From positions 300,001-364,000 of the forward strand of contig JAODUO010000186.1 in assembly GCA_025642075.2 (NCBI GenBank): a stretch of 64,000 nt of DNA, read 5' to 3'. This document shows, piece by piece, positions 24,919-37,379 of the stretch (position 1 is its first letter; every line of letters begins with the position of its first letter). The notes under the pieces were generated by a model. The model saw only the letters and a program-made list of their open reading frames with translations. It made no database searches and had not been told where the DNA came from. Made by a program: the position numbers and the translations under genes. The DNA comes from Ridgeia piscesae (Eukaryota > Annelida > Polychaeta > Sabellida > Siboglinidae).

Positions 24919-25080
24919 CTTTGTCCTTCGTCTTGATCTCGACGGAGGCCCAGCTGTAGGGACTCGTGCCGAAGGCGTTGATGGCGGCCACTCGGAAGCG
25001 GTAGGTCGTGCTGGCCCGCAGTCCCTTCACCAGAGCACACTCGTCGATACAGTAGGTGGCGTTCGTCCACCGCTCGTCGC
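24919..25080 (-). CDS. Unc-89: Unc-89 exon: FN3 domain, second half
   Basis: It reads GDERWTNATYCIDECALVKG, then YRFRVAAINAFGTSPYSW, the classic F-G region of FN3, and ends VEIKTKDK. Acceptor TTGCTAG and donor AAAG/GTGAGT are present, both in phase 1. Confidence 0.9.
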
Positions 25081-26768
25081 CTAGCAACAGTCATCACGTG
25101 ACGTCGATAACAGTAATAAGGTAAGTTCTGACATAGCACTGTATCCAGTCCACAGGACTGCTTAAGACGCTTTACACTTTACTTTCCCGGCAGACCTGTT
25201 CAGTCAAACACCGTCTTAGTTTCTCTGGGAAGCATAAGAGGTTGGAACGTGGTAGCCACATGGTGAGATAGTCTTAACGTGGTTACCACGTTGCTACTAC
25301 GTAACCAAAATACCACGTCTAAGCAACGTAATCTCAACGTGGGATGTGGTTACCACGATGCTATTATGTTATGGAGTGACGTAACCGAAATACTACTTAC
25401 AAACAAAGTGGTACCAACGCTGTGTGTTTACTGGGTACATTATGTTTATTTAAACTCGTGGCGTCATCTAGAGAGCTGGCCACCATACATTTTTCTCGGG
25501 TGGGAGAAAGACCCTCTATTGAGCATAGTGTATAGCAGGCACGCAAGTAAACAACTCTAAGTATCGTTGGGTGCACGTGGATGAACAGAGACAGAAGCGG
25601 TGGACACTGGCTCTATACTGTTACAAGCTCAAACGTTAATAATATAGATATGTATTGATATACATCTTTAGGTACGATTACAAAAATCTATGATGGGAAT
25701 CATGTTGTCCATCCTTCCTTCTTTGTCGGTTTGTGGTCGACAGTTCACCCGTTGTTAACATTGCATGGAATAAGTTAGGATGCAAGCTAAGTAATAATGA
25801 AAAACTCGCCCACTTTCAGTTTACATTACCATTATAGGTTACTATTACATATTACTTTGCCATTACAGTGTACATTACCACTGAGTAACACCAGTCACGT
25901 TGACTGTATTGTAAGATCAACTTCTGCAAGATGACAAGAGACATTGATGTCAACAGCCGCAGTGTACAATGTATACAATTGCAGTATCACACACAAGAGT
26001 AATTTTCGTAAACAGCATCTTGCTTAGAAAACTGTGAGGTTCCCATGTAAAAGATCTTCCCGAAATACAATCACATTGCCATAACTATTCTCCTGTTCAC
26101 ATGGCTTTTGCGTTCTTGGTGGAGGACAACGTTACTTCTTTTCTTCCTAATTTTATATAAGCGAACAATTTGAATATTTTAATGATTTCATGGGAAGTAG
26201 ACCAGTGTACAGAGCAACTCTGGAGATTTGTCAACTATATTGCTGTTATCGGATATTCTTATGATAAATAATTATTATAAACGAACGAAAAAATTTCAAA
26301 CAATGTTGTGTTCTGTCTTACCATTATAACATATCCCATGCTGGATAAGCAGTAATAATATAAAGTTCTCGTTCTGTACCTATATGTCAAGAATAGTTAC
26401 TTAAGTGTGGTTCTTAATAGAGGGAAGACACTTCCTTTCAACTGCTTCGTGAATAGACAGCCTTGGTCTTACTGATACCACACATTTACGTAACTGTGCA
26501 CCACAACTACCCGTGTTGGTTGAAAATGCACCCCGTAAGTTGCCCGAACTGACATCTCAACGCACAGCGGGTGCCGACCGAAACCCATCTTCTCGGCTTC
26601 TTTGGCCAATCGGCTCTCCCACTACAGCATCGCCCCGTGCAGGAATCTCTGTAGCGGCCAGTGCGTCTCGAACGTGGTCCTCCACCCACCTGGGCGGTGT
26701 TCGTCTTACTTGGACAGTGTCCACTCACCTGGTCCGAATCCCCCCCCATATGGTCAGCGTGCACTCAC
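25081..26768 (-). other. Intron within the FN3 domain
   Basis: No exon is seen. An imperfect duplication of AACGTGGTTACCACG-type sequence lies at about 25270-25395. Confidence 0.5.
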
Positions 26769-26900
26769 CTGGTCGGTGCCAGTCGACGCGGTAGGACGTG
26801 ATGTAGCTGTTGCCGTCAGACTCCGGCTCCTCCCAGATCATGTAGGCCTCGCGGTCAGACACCTTCGTCACGTGTGGCCGGCCAGGCCTCGTCGGGTGGT
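26769..26900 (-). CDS. Unc-89: Unc-89 exon: FN3 domain, first half
   Basis: The exon encodes PGRPHVTKVSDREAYMIWEE then PESDGNSYITSYRVDWHRP, strands A to C' of a FN3 domain with the core Trp. Phase 1 ends join it to the second half at 24919-25080. Acceptor CCGCGTAG and donor CCAG/GTGAGT are seen. Confidence 0.9.
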
Positions 26901-26925
26901 CTACGCGGAGGGAAACGTCAACATG

Positions 26926-27158
26926 TGATGTGATGTGGTGTGGTGTGATGTGATGTGATGTGATGTGATGTGATGTGATGTGATGTGATGTGATGTGATG
27001 TGGTGTGGTGTGGTGTGGTGTGGTGTTGTGTTGTGTGGTGTGGTGTGGTGTGGTGTGGTGTGGTGTGACGTGACGTGACGTGACGTGACGTGACGTGACG
27101 TGACGTGACGTGACGTGACGTGACGTGACGTGACGTGACGTGACGTGACGTGATGTGA
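26926..27158. repeat. Pentanucleotide array in three homogeneous blocks
   Basis: GTGAT pentamers, then GTGGT pentamers, then about 19 GTGAC pentamers follow one another with few mixed units. The array starts about 25 bp from the acceptor of the FN3 exon at 26900. Confidence 0.95.
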
Positions 27159-27644
27159 TATTACGGCGCGGACATTGCAATGTGACATAGTTGGCCGGTC
27201 TTGGAATACGTATTGTTGCTTAACACATCATTTCACCTCAATGAAACCGTCAACAGTCACATTCTCTTTGACATTCATTGGAAAACAGATATCAAATACA
27301 CAACACACAATGTTTATAAACAATACATATATGCCAGAGACTCTCACAAAGGCTTGCTAACCCGAACACTACCCACAAGCCTGTCTAAATAAATGAAATA
27401 GTCTACTACTCTCAATGCGAAAGCACACTTTGGTTATGTTTGATTACATTATTTGCTTACTCATGTAAACAAATCTGTCCAGCTTCGATCGCCTAGTTCT
27501 GATTTCTGTTTTATCCCTAAAGTCAATACTAATCTTGAGACTTGGAATTTTGCTGTGGATGCGCCTACTCGTTGGCATATGCTTTCTTCCAGTGTGATAT
27601 AATTTTAAAATATAGCTAAGTTTAAATACATACCTTTACAACTT

Positions 27645-27685
27645 TGCCTATCCACCATAGCTCCCTGACGTACCAGTCAATCAAA

Positions 27686-27726
<41 letters not shown>

Positions 27727-27766
27727 TGATGACAACTGGATTTGTTTATTGAATCTGAGATCGATG
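27645..27766 (+). repeat. Dispersed repeat family C, copy 1, with (CAAT)n expansion
   Basis: It shares TATCCACCATAGCTCCCTG, TCTGATGACA and TTTATTGAATCTGAGATCGA with two other copies in this window. An (AATC)n run of about 9 units lies in the middle of the element. Confidence 0.65.
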
Positions 27767-28073
27767 TTTTTTTTTAGGATTTAGCCGCAATATAAGTTGC
27801 CTAATTATTGTTATGGTGATTATTATTATTATAGAAACACATAAAACAACATATGTACAATTGCACACAAGTGTATGTGTGTGTGCGCATGTCTGTGCGT
27901 GTGTCCGTGCATCCATGTGCGTAAATAATGCATGCGTTTTCTTCCATGCGTGCATTTGTGCGCAATATGCATGCACGTATTTAACACACAAAAAACACGC
28001 GTTTTCTTTCATGTTTGCATTGATGCGTGCGTCCCATCCCAATTCCACAGCCCCACCCACCCCGTCGACCCAC

Positions 28074-28358
28074 CTCCGAGCAGCATGCGGGCGCGACAGG
28101 TGACGGTTCCGTAGCGGTTGCGAGCGACGCACTTGTACACGCCGAAGTCGTGCGGCTTCGTGCTGAGTACGGTGATGGAGAAGTGGCCGTCGTCGAGACT
28201 CGCCGTCCTCACTCGGCCGCCGTCCGTCAGCAGCTCCTCGTTGCGATACCACGACACGGCGGGCCTCGGGCGGCCGATCAGGTGCACTCGCAGCGTGCAG
28301 CTGTCGCCCACGTTGTACGCCTTGTCACGGATCTTCTCCTTGAAGATCGGCGGGAAAC
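28074..28358 (-). CDS. Unc-89: Unc-89 exon: Ig domain between the kinases
   Basis: A single-exon I-set Ig domain with phase 1 ends. It reads FPPIFKEKIRDKAYNVGDSC, VSWYRNEELLTDGGRV with the core Trp, and FGVYKCVARNRYGTVTCRA with the F-strand cysteine. Acceptor TCGCCCCAG and donor GGAG/GTGGGT are seen. The preceding Ig and FN3 in front of kinase 2 follow the canonical family layout. Confidence 0.92.
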
Positions 28359-28375
28359 CTGGGGCGAGAATGATG

Positions 28376-29166
<791 letters not shown>

Positions 29167-29540
29167 AACAACTTTATTTCATGGTGATCACCGTGTCACG
29201 TGGTACATCGTGATTTTCAATGGACCATCATCCGACACACTGTTACGTACATACAATAAATACAACAAATAATAAATAAAGGCTTAGATAAAATATAATA
29301 TAGTTCACAACAATACAAACTACGGCCAGTGGCCTATCTTTGTGTACTAAACACATCGCGGGGGTGAGTTTTCGTAGTCGTCTTACGTTTGAAATCATAC
29401 TGTGGTAGATGCATTACGACTGCTAGGATATTATACTACCAGTAGAATAGAATACGTATTACAACACTTCGATGCACGGCCAGGTAGTCCGGTCTGTTGA
29501 GTCGCACGGATCAGGTAGAAAGCATTAGTATCCTCGCACA

Positions 29541-29582
29541 CGCCAGGGGGCGCTGCTGATAAGTCTTAATATCCCCTGGCGA
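29541..29582. other. Hairpin with a CTCF-like core
   Basis: CGCCAGGGG and CCCCTGGCG form a perfect 9-bp stem. The left arm continues as CAGGGGGCGCTG, which matches the right-hand core of the CTCF consensus. Related CAGGGGTCGCTGCG motifs occur at about 40162 (plus) and 40520 (minus). Confidence 0.4.
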
Positions 29583-30271
29583 ATCGCTTATGAAACGATG
29601 CTCAGCAAATATCTCGTCTACTATTTTTCGATGTTCTTTTCGGCCAACCGTGGTTCATACCTATTACATGGTACTATTTTCGAATAAGTAATTATTGCAA
29701 TATGCAATACCATTCAGCCGCTCGTGAGAATGATTCAACGGGTAATTATAATGATTACGATTCCATGGAGTTACTGGCTGTGTTTTATATGGGACGCGAG
29801 CGTGTCACAGGTGATAAAGCCGTGATCGGCGGAGTTAGTTACTATGCCAAATGCAGTTAATTCAGCTAACTTCTATATATCGAGTAGTCTTTCTGCCAGG
29901 GTTAATAATGTTCAACTATCATCCTTGGCCTCCGGGAGTGGATACTAATAATGATAGTAGTAGTTATTCTATCGTGCGATCTCTAACTAAATGTTAATCA
30001 ATGCGCTCACATATTAGATATAAATAACGAATAGTTATAGTTGAATTAAAAAGATTAATGCATTAATTGATAATAAAGATAAATCAATAAACACTGGTTA
30101 GCAGTCTACATCGCTTAAGCTTTTATTGAAGACAATTTCAGAATAAATCTCACACAATAACACACTTGAAAGTGGTTGTGAAAGGCGGTTTGATGAGATT
30201 GTTTTTTGAAAATTATTGCTCATTTGTTGCAACTGATAGTATAGCTCAAAAGCTAGATCTATACATACACA

Positions 30272-30287
30272 CACGCACGCACGCACG

Positions 30288-30318
<31 letters not shown>

Positions 30319-30342
30319 CACACACACACCCACACCCACACC

Positions 30343-30409
<67 letters not shown>
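30272..30409. repeat. (CA)n microsatellite with CGCA and CCCA interruptions
   Basis: About 140 bp of CA dinucleotide with a CGCACGCA start and CCCACACCC interruptions. Confidence 0.97.
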
Positions 30410-30410
<1 letters not shown>

Positions 30411-30534
30411 ATATATATGTTCTTGTACGACTTATATTAGATGTGTAATTCATTTTTGAATATACAGGGGCGACAACATTGAGTTTGAAATAAAAGAAAT
30501 CATTTGTTAATTCATACTATGCTCAAATATATAA

Positions 30535-30601
30535 CCGTAGCTCCCTGGCGTATCAATCAATATGTTAACAATTGGAACTGTTTATTGACTCTGAGATCGA
30601 T
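30535..30601 (+). repeat. Dispersed repeat family C, copy 2
   Basis: It shares GTAGCTCCCTG, CGTATCAATCAAT and TGTTTATTGACTCTGAGATC with the copies at 27645-27766 and 43799-43875. Confidence 0.6.
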
Positions 30602-32429
30602 TACTCCTTTTGTATTGATGCGCCTCTGAGCTCTGTTGTCACACATGTAGGCGCAATGTCTGTTATCGTATTTTAATTTTGAAATACTTCGTTTAGTACG
30701 GTGCCATAATATTGTTAAGTCCTAATATGCCACGTTAATATAGTGTTCATTGACATACATACCCATATGTATGTCGACTACGGCATGCGGGAAAGTGTAA
30801 CTGACGTACCAGTAACAATGGTCTTAACGCAAATGTGTTTATAGTGAAGGACCTACTGTTTTAACATATAATTATGTCGACTTTCTTTTTGGCTGAATCA
30901 TCCGAGGCAAGAAGCTCGCTATTTGCTTTCATGCAAAGACGAAGATCTAGTCAGCCTTTTTGAGCTGATGTGGAATGTTAATTAAATGCAATAAACATGT
31001 ATTCATAATAACCAGGCAGACATGAAATTAAGATTGGTGTAACAACACCCCATGGTATGATGTCATTCGCCCAATACGGTCTATAACGGTTGATTCCAAC
31101 GAAACGATTTATTGTGAGTTTTCAATCTGTTATTTGGGTTGTATTTTTGTGCATTTTTGGCACTATTTTTCAACACATCGAAGTTATCAAACAAGAATGC
31201 CTACGTAAAAAGTAATGACGTTCTGGTAGACTACGTCACAAATAGGTCATTCCGGTGTGTGCTCATTGTAACAATGCCTTACTAAGGAATCCCAATCTAT
31301 TCGTATAGTTGGCCTATGGAGTCGGATAATAAAACCAAAAAAAGAATACTATAGATCTGAATAAAATCGTGACGTCATAAACAACTGAACTGAGGAAATT
31401 ACACACAAATAAATCGTGATTTCACTGTAATAAAGTGTATACGTAGGGATGATCAACAATAAGCACTGTTGTATACAATTTAATTTTGAGATATCTAATA
31501 TAACTAATATATCATACATCATATAAATAGTATTTATACATATACCAGAGGTACTTGTAAACCCATTTGTCCATAGACACGGTAAGGGCATGTCTACAAA
31601 GTTAATTTCCATAATACTTTAATGAATTTAGTAATAAAAACAAGCAAATTGATGTCAGAGACAACTTTCAGTATACTGTTGTTAACTCATGCAAGCTCCT
31701 AGACCGGTGAGTACAATGCATGCGTACGGACCCGGGTCTGAAGTAAGTAATTTCCGCTTTACGGAAAACAGTTTCTGCCCAAAGTGGGGGTGGGATGGTT
31801 CACTGTCTGGATAGAATGAGTAGTCTCTTGGTGTTTTTGGGGAGCCTGCAATCACAGATCGACAAAGATACTCCCACCAATAATTAACCACGCTTCTTGC
31901 AGGACACGTGGACGTAGCACGTAGCGTGAAACCGACACAAATGCACACACTCATGCACAAAACCAAACTCAGCAATGAGCATGCAACTGAGATAAAATAG
32001 CAACTGTGAAGACATTAATCAAAAGTACGCCAACTCGAGTAGCTCCAAATGTGTCATTATTACCGCACACATTGCCAAAGGATCAGTTGATAAAAGAACT
32101 TGTATTATACATATATCTACACCATATACAAAGTGTTTCCAATTGCCTCACCTGCAATCAAATTTAATCCCAGAGGTTTTTTTCATTCAGCAGTAAAATA
32201 TTTAAAGAATAATACACCTGTCCTGAAGATACGTCAACACATGCTACCAGTCACGAGAGCAGGAGTTACTTGAACAGTATACACCTTACATCGGCCCGGA
32301 CGTTATAGAGTACACCCCACGAGATTCAGTCGAAATGCGGTTCCGTCTCGACCGCGTCTAGAGCGAGTCTCCTTTATGTGCGCGAAACTTAAACCGAGTA
32401 TCACCCTGGCTGCTGTTGCTTCTCTTGTG

Positions 32430-32435
32430 TTTAAT
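32430..32435 (-). terminator. Candidate polyadenylation signal of the readthrough isoform (ATTAAA)
   Basis: TTTAAT on the plus strand is ATTAAA on minus, about 815 bases after the stop at 33250. No AATAAA is closer. Confidence 0.25.
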
Positions 32436-33249
32436 ATGTCTGCTGCTAATGTTGTAATACTACCAATAACAATATAATTATGGTGTGTAATACTATAACT
32501 ATTCATATCATATATATAGTCTTAACTGTTGTGTTTTCGTGTGAAATTTATATTAGGATAGTGATGATTTCATTGTCGACACGTTATTATAACGTGACCG
32601 GGCAACGTTGCAGCAACCATTGTAAGTCGTTTCGTAAATCACTCTGTTGCTGGACAAACAAGTTGTGTACTCAAATGGAAAAATGTCCGGGGGCAAAAGT
32701 ATCATAATCACTATTCAGACTACTTCATATTCCTACATGACGGAGACGGTGTCACGAAACATCAACATCGTCAATCTGCCACCATTTGTTTCTGCTATTA
32801 ACAGTAAATACACCAGCAATAGCAAACCCGTTATTCCGGAAAGTCCTGAGTGTTGGTACGAATTCTACCGGGCCATCAGCGGTTTCTGGGTCGCAGAAAC
32901 AAGCTTGCCTGCGTTGTTATTTCTGCGCTCTTGGTCTTCTCATGTTGACTGTTTTCTGTTATTCAGGCAGCAATGATAGACAAATCTATAATTACACGTC
33001 GTGCAGTGAAACGTGTGGGTATTTGACGTGATGTATGCAACTGTTCACACTACACGCTGCGACGCAGCCATAAATACACATTATATTCAGTTATACCCAG
33101 TGGCGAGGGTGACAACAAATGGTCGCAAGAACTGTGCCGCAAATGTCACTACCTATACTTGTGGTATTGGTTCCGGTCCAACGCGAGATTTAGTTCCCCT
33201 TGTGCCGGTTTCCATACCTTCACCTGAGTTAAGACGTCCCGTCGTCGAT

Positions 33250-34556
33250 CTATTGCTTCACAAACACCCCGGTCGCGACGAGGGCTTGCAGAACCTTGAC
33301 TAGCACGGCGAACAGCACCCCTATAGCTGCCCCGAACACAACGCCCACCCAGACGGTCGCCCCTCCAAGCCCACCGTGACGTACCCGCTCCAGCCACGTC
33401 AGATTGAGCGAGCCGAGACAGTCACTGTTTCCCCGGCGCAGGAGCACGGCCAACGTCTCGACCGGCGGCGGCCGAGTCTTGTCCTCCCCGTCCGTCGACT
33501 TCTGCCGACGAGTGGCCGCGAAGAACGGGAACTTCTTCAGATTTTTCGCCATCACGTCATCGGCGACGAGCGACAACTTCGACGACAAGCTGGGAAGCGT
33601 CGCGGCGCGGGGAAGGGATAAGGGCGTGGCGGGAGTCGTATTGTCATTGACGTCAGGTTTCCCCCGCGGCGAGGACTTCGATTTCACGGCCGCCGCGCAC
33701 AGGTTCGAAACGGAAGTGCGTCGGACTTCCGGGGTGACGCCGGAAGTCTTGCACCACAAAGTGGCGCCCGAGGACGGGGTGTTCTGTTGTGGCACCACTC
33801 CGTTGCCGACTTTAGAATCGCCGCTGTCGGTGTCTACCGGAGGCGGGGCGAGGCTGTCGTACACGGTCGTGTCCTCATACAGATACATCACGCACGAGAC
33901 GTGCGCCTGAAACGGGTCGTGCGAAGTCCGCTTCCGCTCCAGACACAGAAACGTGAACTGGTCCGTGGACACACGTGTCTTGTGGAACGGTGACGCAACG
34001 TCCGTCAAACCATTGAACTCTTCACAGATTTCCCGAGGAACCGTCCCCTTCAGCTTGGTCGTGTGCGAAGATTGGTTCTTCGTGATTGTCGACGACGTTA
34101 AGAAGTCAGGTGAGTTTACGTCATGTGAGCTATCGACCACTCCCGGTACACTACAGTCAAGCGTGCGAGGGTCGCGCCGTTCTCTATCCGTGTGTCCTGT
34201 AGCGTTAGTAATATCGTCACACACGCGTTGCCTTAGTTCATCGGCTTCGATAACATGCACTGCAATGTGGGACGCATGCGTAGGTGCCTTCGGGAACACA
34301 GTAGCAACATGCATCTTTACACTTTCTGTCCGGATTATTTCACCCCGGGAAACACCACAGTCCCCGTCGTGCATTGCGACATCCGGGAATGTATCACACA
34401 ACACACCACACTCATGCAAACTCTCCTCTCCGCGCGCTGCAACGCCGGGAACATGCACTTCCGGTTTCGCTATATCCCGGCTGTACGACCCGTCACACAG
34501 GGCAACACAACGTTTACGCGCAGCACCACCGTTCCCGTCATGCACCGGTGCGTTAC
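33250..34556 (-). CDS. Unc-89: Readthrough extension of the interkinase exon ending in a transmembrane helix (alternative terminal exon)
   Basis: If the donor at 34556 is not used, the frame stays open for another 435 codons to a stop at 33250. The extension has no known domain that I recognise. It is Ser/Thr/Asp-rich with stretches such as SHTTKLKGTVPREICEEFNG, MYLYEDTTVYDSLAPPP, AKNLKKFPFFAATRRQKS and PVETLAVLLRRGNS. It ends with a Gly-rich hydrophobic helix (ATVWVGVVFGAAIGVLFAVL then VKVLQALVATGVF) and only three residues, VKQ, before the stop. This is the layout of a tail-anchored membrane protein. Such a length of open frame is unlikely by chance. An ATTAAA on the minus strand at 32430-32435 could serve its polyadenylation. 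Whether the isoform is made needs transcript data. Confidence 0.65.
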
Positions 34557-34932
34557 CTTGGCCGTCGGCGCCGTCATCGTCGGCAATGTCCTTGAGCTGC
34601 CAGAGCGCGGGTCGGCCGCGACCGGAAGTGACGGGGGAGAGTCGATCGAAGGTTTCGGCGGGGCGCGCCGGTACGTCGGACATCTGCAGTCGCTGCTTCA
34701 TGGAGGGACGCGCCGGCGGGTCGACTCGTCGCGCCCCCGTGCGGCGATACTGCGCCATGCGCAGAGACATGGCCGTGTCGGACGTCGGCAGCAGGTGTGT
34801 GTCCATCCCCGACTGGTAGACGTCGGCGAACTGGTACCACGTGTCCTCGTCCTCGTACTCACGACCCCACTCCGAGGACGACACGGACCCGGCCACGGAC
34901 GGCGCTGACGATACCGACGACCGGCCCAGCAT
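34557..34932 (-). CDS. Unc-89: Unc-89 interkinase exon (short, spliced form)
   Basis: The exon encodes a Ser-rich lead (SSAPSVAGSVSSSEWGRE), an acidic-aromatic motif (YEDEDTWYQFADVYQSGM), HLLPTSDTAMSLRMAQYRR and a basic proline-rich stretch. It ends LWQLKDIADDDGADGQ with the phase 1 donor CCAAG/GTAACG, which exactly fits the phase 1 Ig exon at 28074-28358 to give GQGFPPIFKEK. The strong acceptor GTCGTTTCAG gives a phase 0 start at 34932. A weaker acceptor CGTCAG gives a phase 1 start at 34904 that would fit the preceding exon better. The exact 5' boundary is therefore open. Confidence 0.75.
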
Positions 34933-35975
34933 CTGAAACGACAGCCGGACGGTTACCGGAAGTAGTTGATTGTACCTATTGGAGACACCCAATTAAGCAT
35001 CCAAGATCTCTTATATGAACTACTAACAACGTGTCGCTGTTGACTACAGCGTTTGTGCTGGATCGACATGCGCTAGACACAAAGTTGAAATAGTGGCAAC
35101 TCGGAGAGATTACAAATACGAGTACGGACAAATTAGTACCGCGGCACTTGCTAGTACTCGCGTGTACTCGCACACGCTGATCGTCATTAGCCTGAGCTGC
35201 CATGTGGTCGGGTCAAGCGTGTGTTCCACGTCCAAGCCCGTTAGGTCAAGTACACGTATTTCGAAAGGTAAACTTATCATTACAATTCGAAGTACACTTC
35301 AGTCGTATTTAACAGTAATGCTATCCAATTATTAAGTATTTTGAAAAGAAGATACAATCACGCACGAATAAAGTATAATCATTATTACACCCGGTTTTTA
35401 ATTCAATCCAAGTACTCAAGTTTCGTGCTTGGTGTCTAAACATGTATTTTAAAGTCACATTGACCAAGTATACGCATCCTTTCAAAAACCCAGACACAGA
35501 TAAAACTACAGAAAATGCACATATACGTAAGTCGAAGTACCAGTCGTACAAATACGGTCGAGGGCAGGCCGCGGGGTCACCCGGGAACCACACGGGGGTG
35601 GCGTGCGAGCTATTCCTGCCTCGTGCAGCACGTCTTGACGACCAGCAACAATCGTCGAGTGCTCGTCTATTCACAATCACTGCCGTTATTTACGGGCGAC
35701 ACCGCCGTATCATTAATACGGCAGGCGATGAATGAGATGAATTGACAGTCTCGCCCCTTCGTTATATATACACCTCGCGACACCGTTAACGGGGCGAGAC
35801 CACACGCTCGGGACAGGGCCCGGAATAGACTTACGGAGCGACGTAAAGATCGTGCTTTGAATATATTCTACCCCATTCTGGGGTCACGCAAATGAATGGT
35901 GGCTTTGAAATTAAGTAGCTTTACAAACACAGTGCACCATTATGCTACGTATTGGAACGGCGATTGTTAAATAAC

Positions 35976-36215
35976 AGCTTTATGTGACGTCATGCATTCT
36001 AAATAGACCGAGATAGGCTAGTCGACAAATATGTTGATGCTGATAATATACTACGACGACATATTCAAGTACGTGGTAATGCAACAAGTAGTTGCTCAAT
36101 CGAGCTATTGGATTACCACGTACTTAAATATGTTTTCGTAATATCATCAGCGTCAACACGTTTGTCGACTACTCTATCTACGTCTATTTAGAATGCATGA
36201 CGTCATATAAACTGT
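35976..36215. mobile_element. Foldback element with about 100-bp inverted arms
   Basis: The left arm starting TGACGTCATGCATTCTAAAT at 35985 is repeated in reverse complement by the right arm ending ATTTAGAATGCATGACGTCA near 36205. The match extends inward through TAGTCGACAAA, GTTGA(T/C)GCTGAT and AAGTACGTGGTAAT, leaving a loop of about 30 bp. There is no open frame, so this is a MITE or foldback. Confidence 0.85.
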
Positions 36216-36388
36216 GTTTGTGTACGCCTAAACACCGCGACGAGATTGAACGCCCCAACCGCAGCTAAACACGGCGCACAAACAAACAAGACCTAGCCAC
36301 TGAAGCATTACACGTGTAGCGAATCCTAAACACGACCGAGCATGCACTCTGCACACACAGTCGCTGAGACGTAACATGCCGGACTCAC

Positions 36389-36424
36389 CTATCTCTGCAC
36401 CGGGGCCATCTGGGAGCCATTTCA
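36389..36424 (-). CDS. Candidate 36-nt microexon in the interkinase region
   Basis: Between GTTAG and a consensus AG/GTGAGT donor lie 12 codons' worth of sequence that in phase 1 reads VKWLPDGPGAEI. Phase 1 agrees with the end of the exon at 38891. The polypyrimidine tract is poor, so this may be chance. Confidence 0.3.
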
Positions 36425-37379
36425 CTAACGTTGCGATGAATTCTTAAACCAGATTTTGCCCCTTAAAATCAATTTTGATCTTTAACAATGATTTTGAATA
36501 GCTGAAAACTGACCATGACGCACAAGAGGAACATTGGCACTGGTGTGTCATGGAAGGAAATAGTGTCCTCGGTAATACGGTAATGAATATTTGCGTTTTG
36601 ATAAAAAAATAACGACGGATTTTATTTAAGGATGAGTTTTCCGTACGAGTTATTTATCTTAGTGAGTCGGATCCCAGACCTTTAGGTGCTGGTACATGTT
36701 TAATAGCGCGATTCAAATCGCAGTCAGAACGATATCACGTTCATGTGTCAAAAACTCGCGAAGACCTTCACTTCAAAGACTCGATATTCTACACTGAACG
36801 TATGCATGTTTTGCATTAATGATACACAATTTGGTAGCACTTATTTTAATGACTCGATCTAACCTGGGGGAACGAATTGGAAAACCGTGTTAATACAATC
36901 GGGGTCGTGCCTTTACGAACAAAAACACATCCAAACTGGGGTACTTGGTGACACATTTCTTCTCACTGAAGAAAACACGCCATTTTAATTGGCAACGCGA
37001 CACTGATTCATAATGTGAGTTTTGACACATGAATGTTCTGAGAACATTATAAGTTGTAATTCAGCCGAATTACCCTTATGCTTATTCATGCCAATTAGTT
37101 CTGGCTAAGTACATCACATTGCTTTGCCGTGGCAAAGAATGTCATCGACAGACAACTCATATTGAGAGTGTTGTTGACGTGCCACAATACAGACGAGTCA
37201 CGCCACGCCACGCCAGACAGCGCCCAACAACCAATCGTAACCGTTCGCCATAGACAGGCGGAACCACTTACAAGTTGAAAGAAACGCCGCTTATCAATGG
37301 TGTCGCCCGCCTATAAACATAGATACGTTCAACAATGTTTGTGGTTGATAAAAACGGTTCAAGTTGCTGTATTTGCACA

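Larger units (their letters stand above)
29171..33249 (-). other. Intron sequence downstream of the interkinase exon
   Basis: The region is AT-rich with a CA microsatellite (30272-30409), a dispersed repeat copy (30535-30601) and a hairpin at 29541-29582. No exon is recognised, and an open frame at 31682-31975 has no coding features that I can support. Confidence 0.5.

Noticed and set aside
31682..31975. 97-codon minus-strand open frame with a hydrophobic start
   Set aside because: It does not fit the exon chain, has no family resemblance and no splice support.
33250..34992. The whole 580-codon frame as an independent unrelated gene
   Set aside because: Its first part carries a strong splice acceptor and an internal phase-matched donor that place it in the tandem-kinase gene. 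An internal promoter remains possible but is not supported by a visible promoter.
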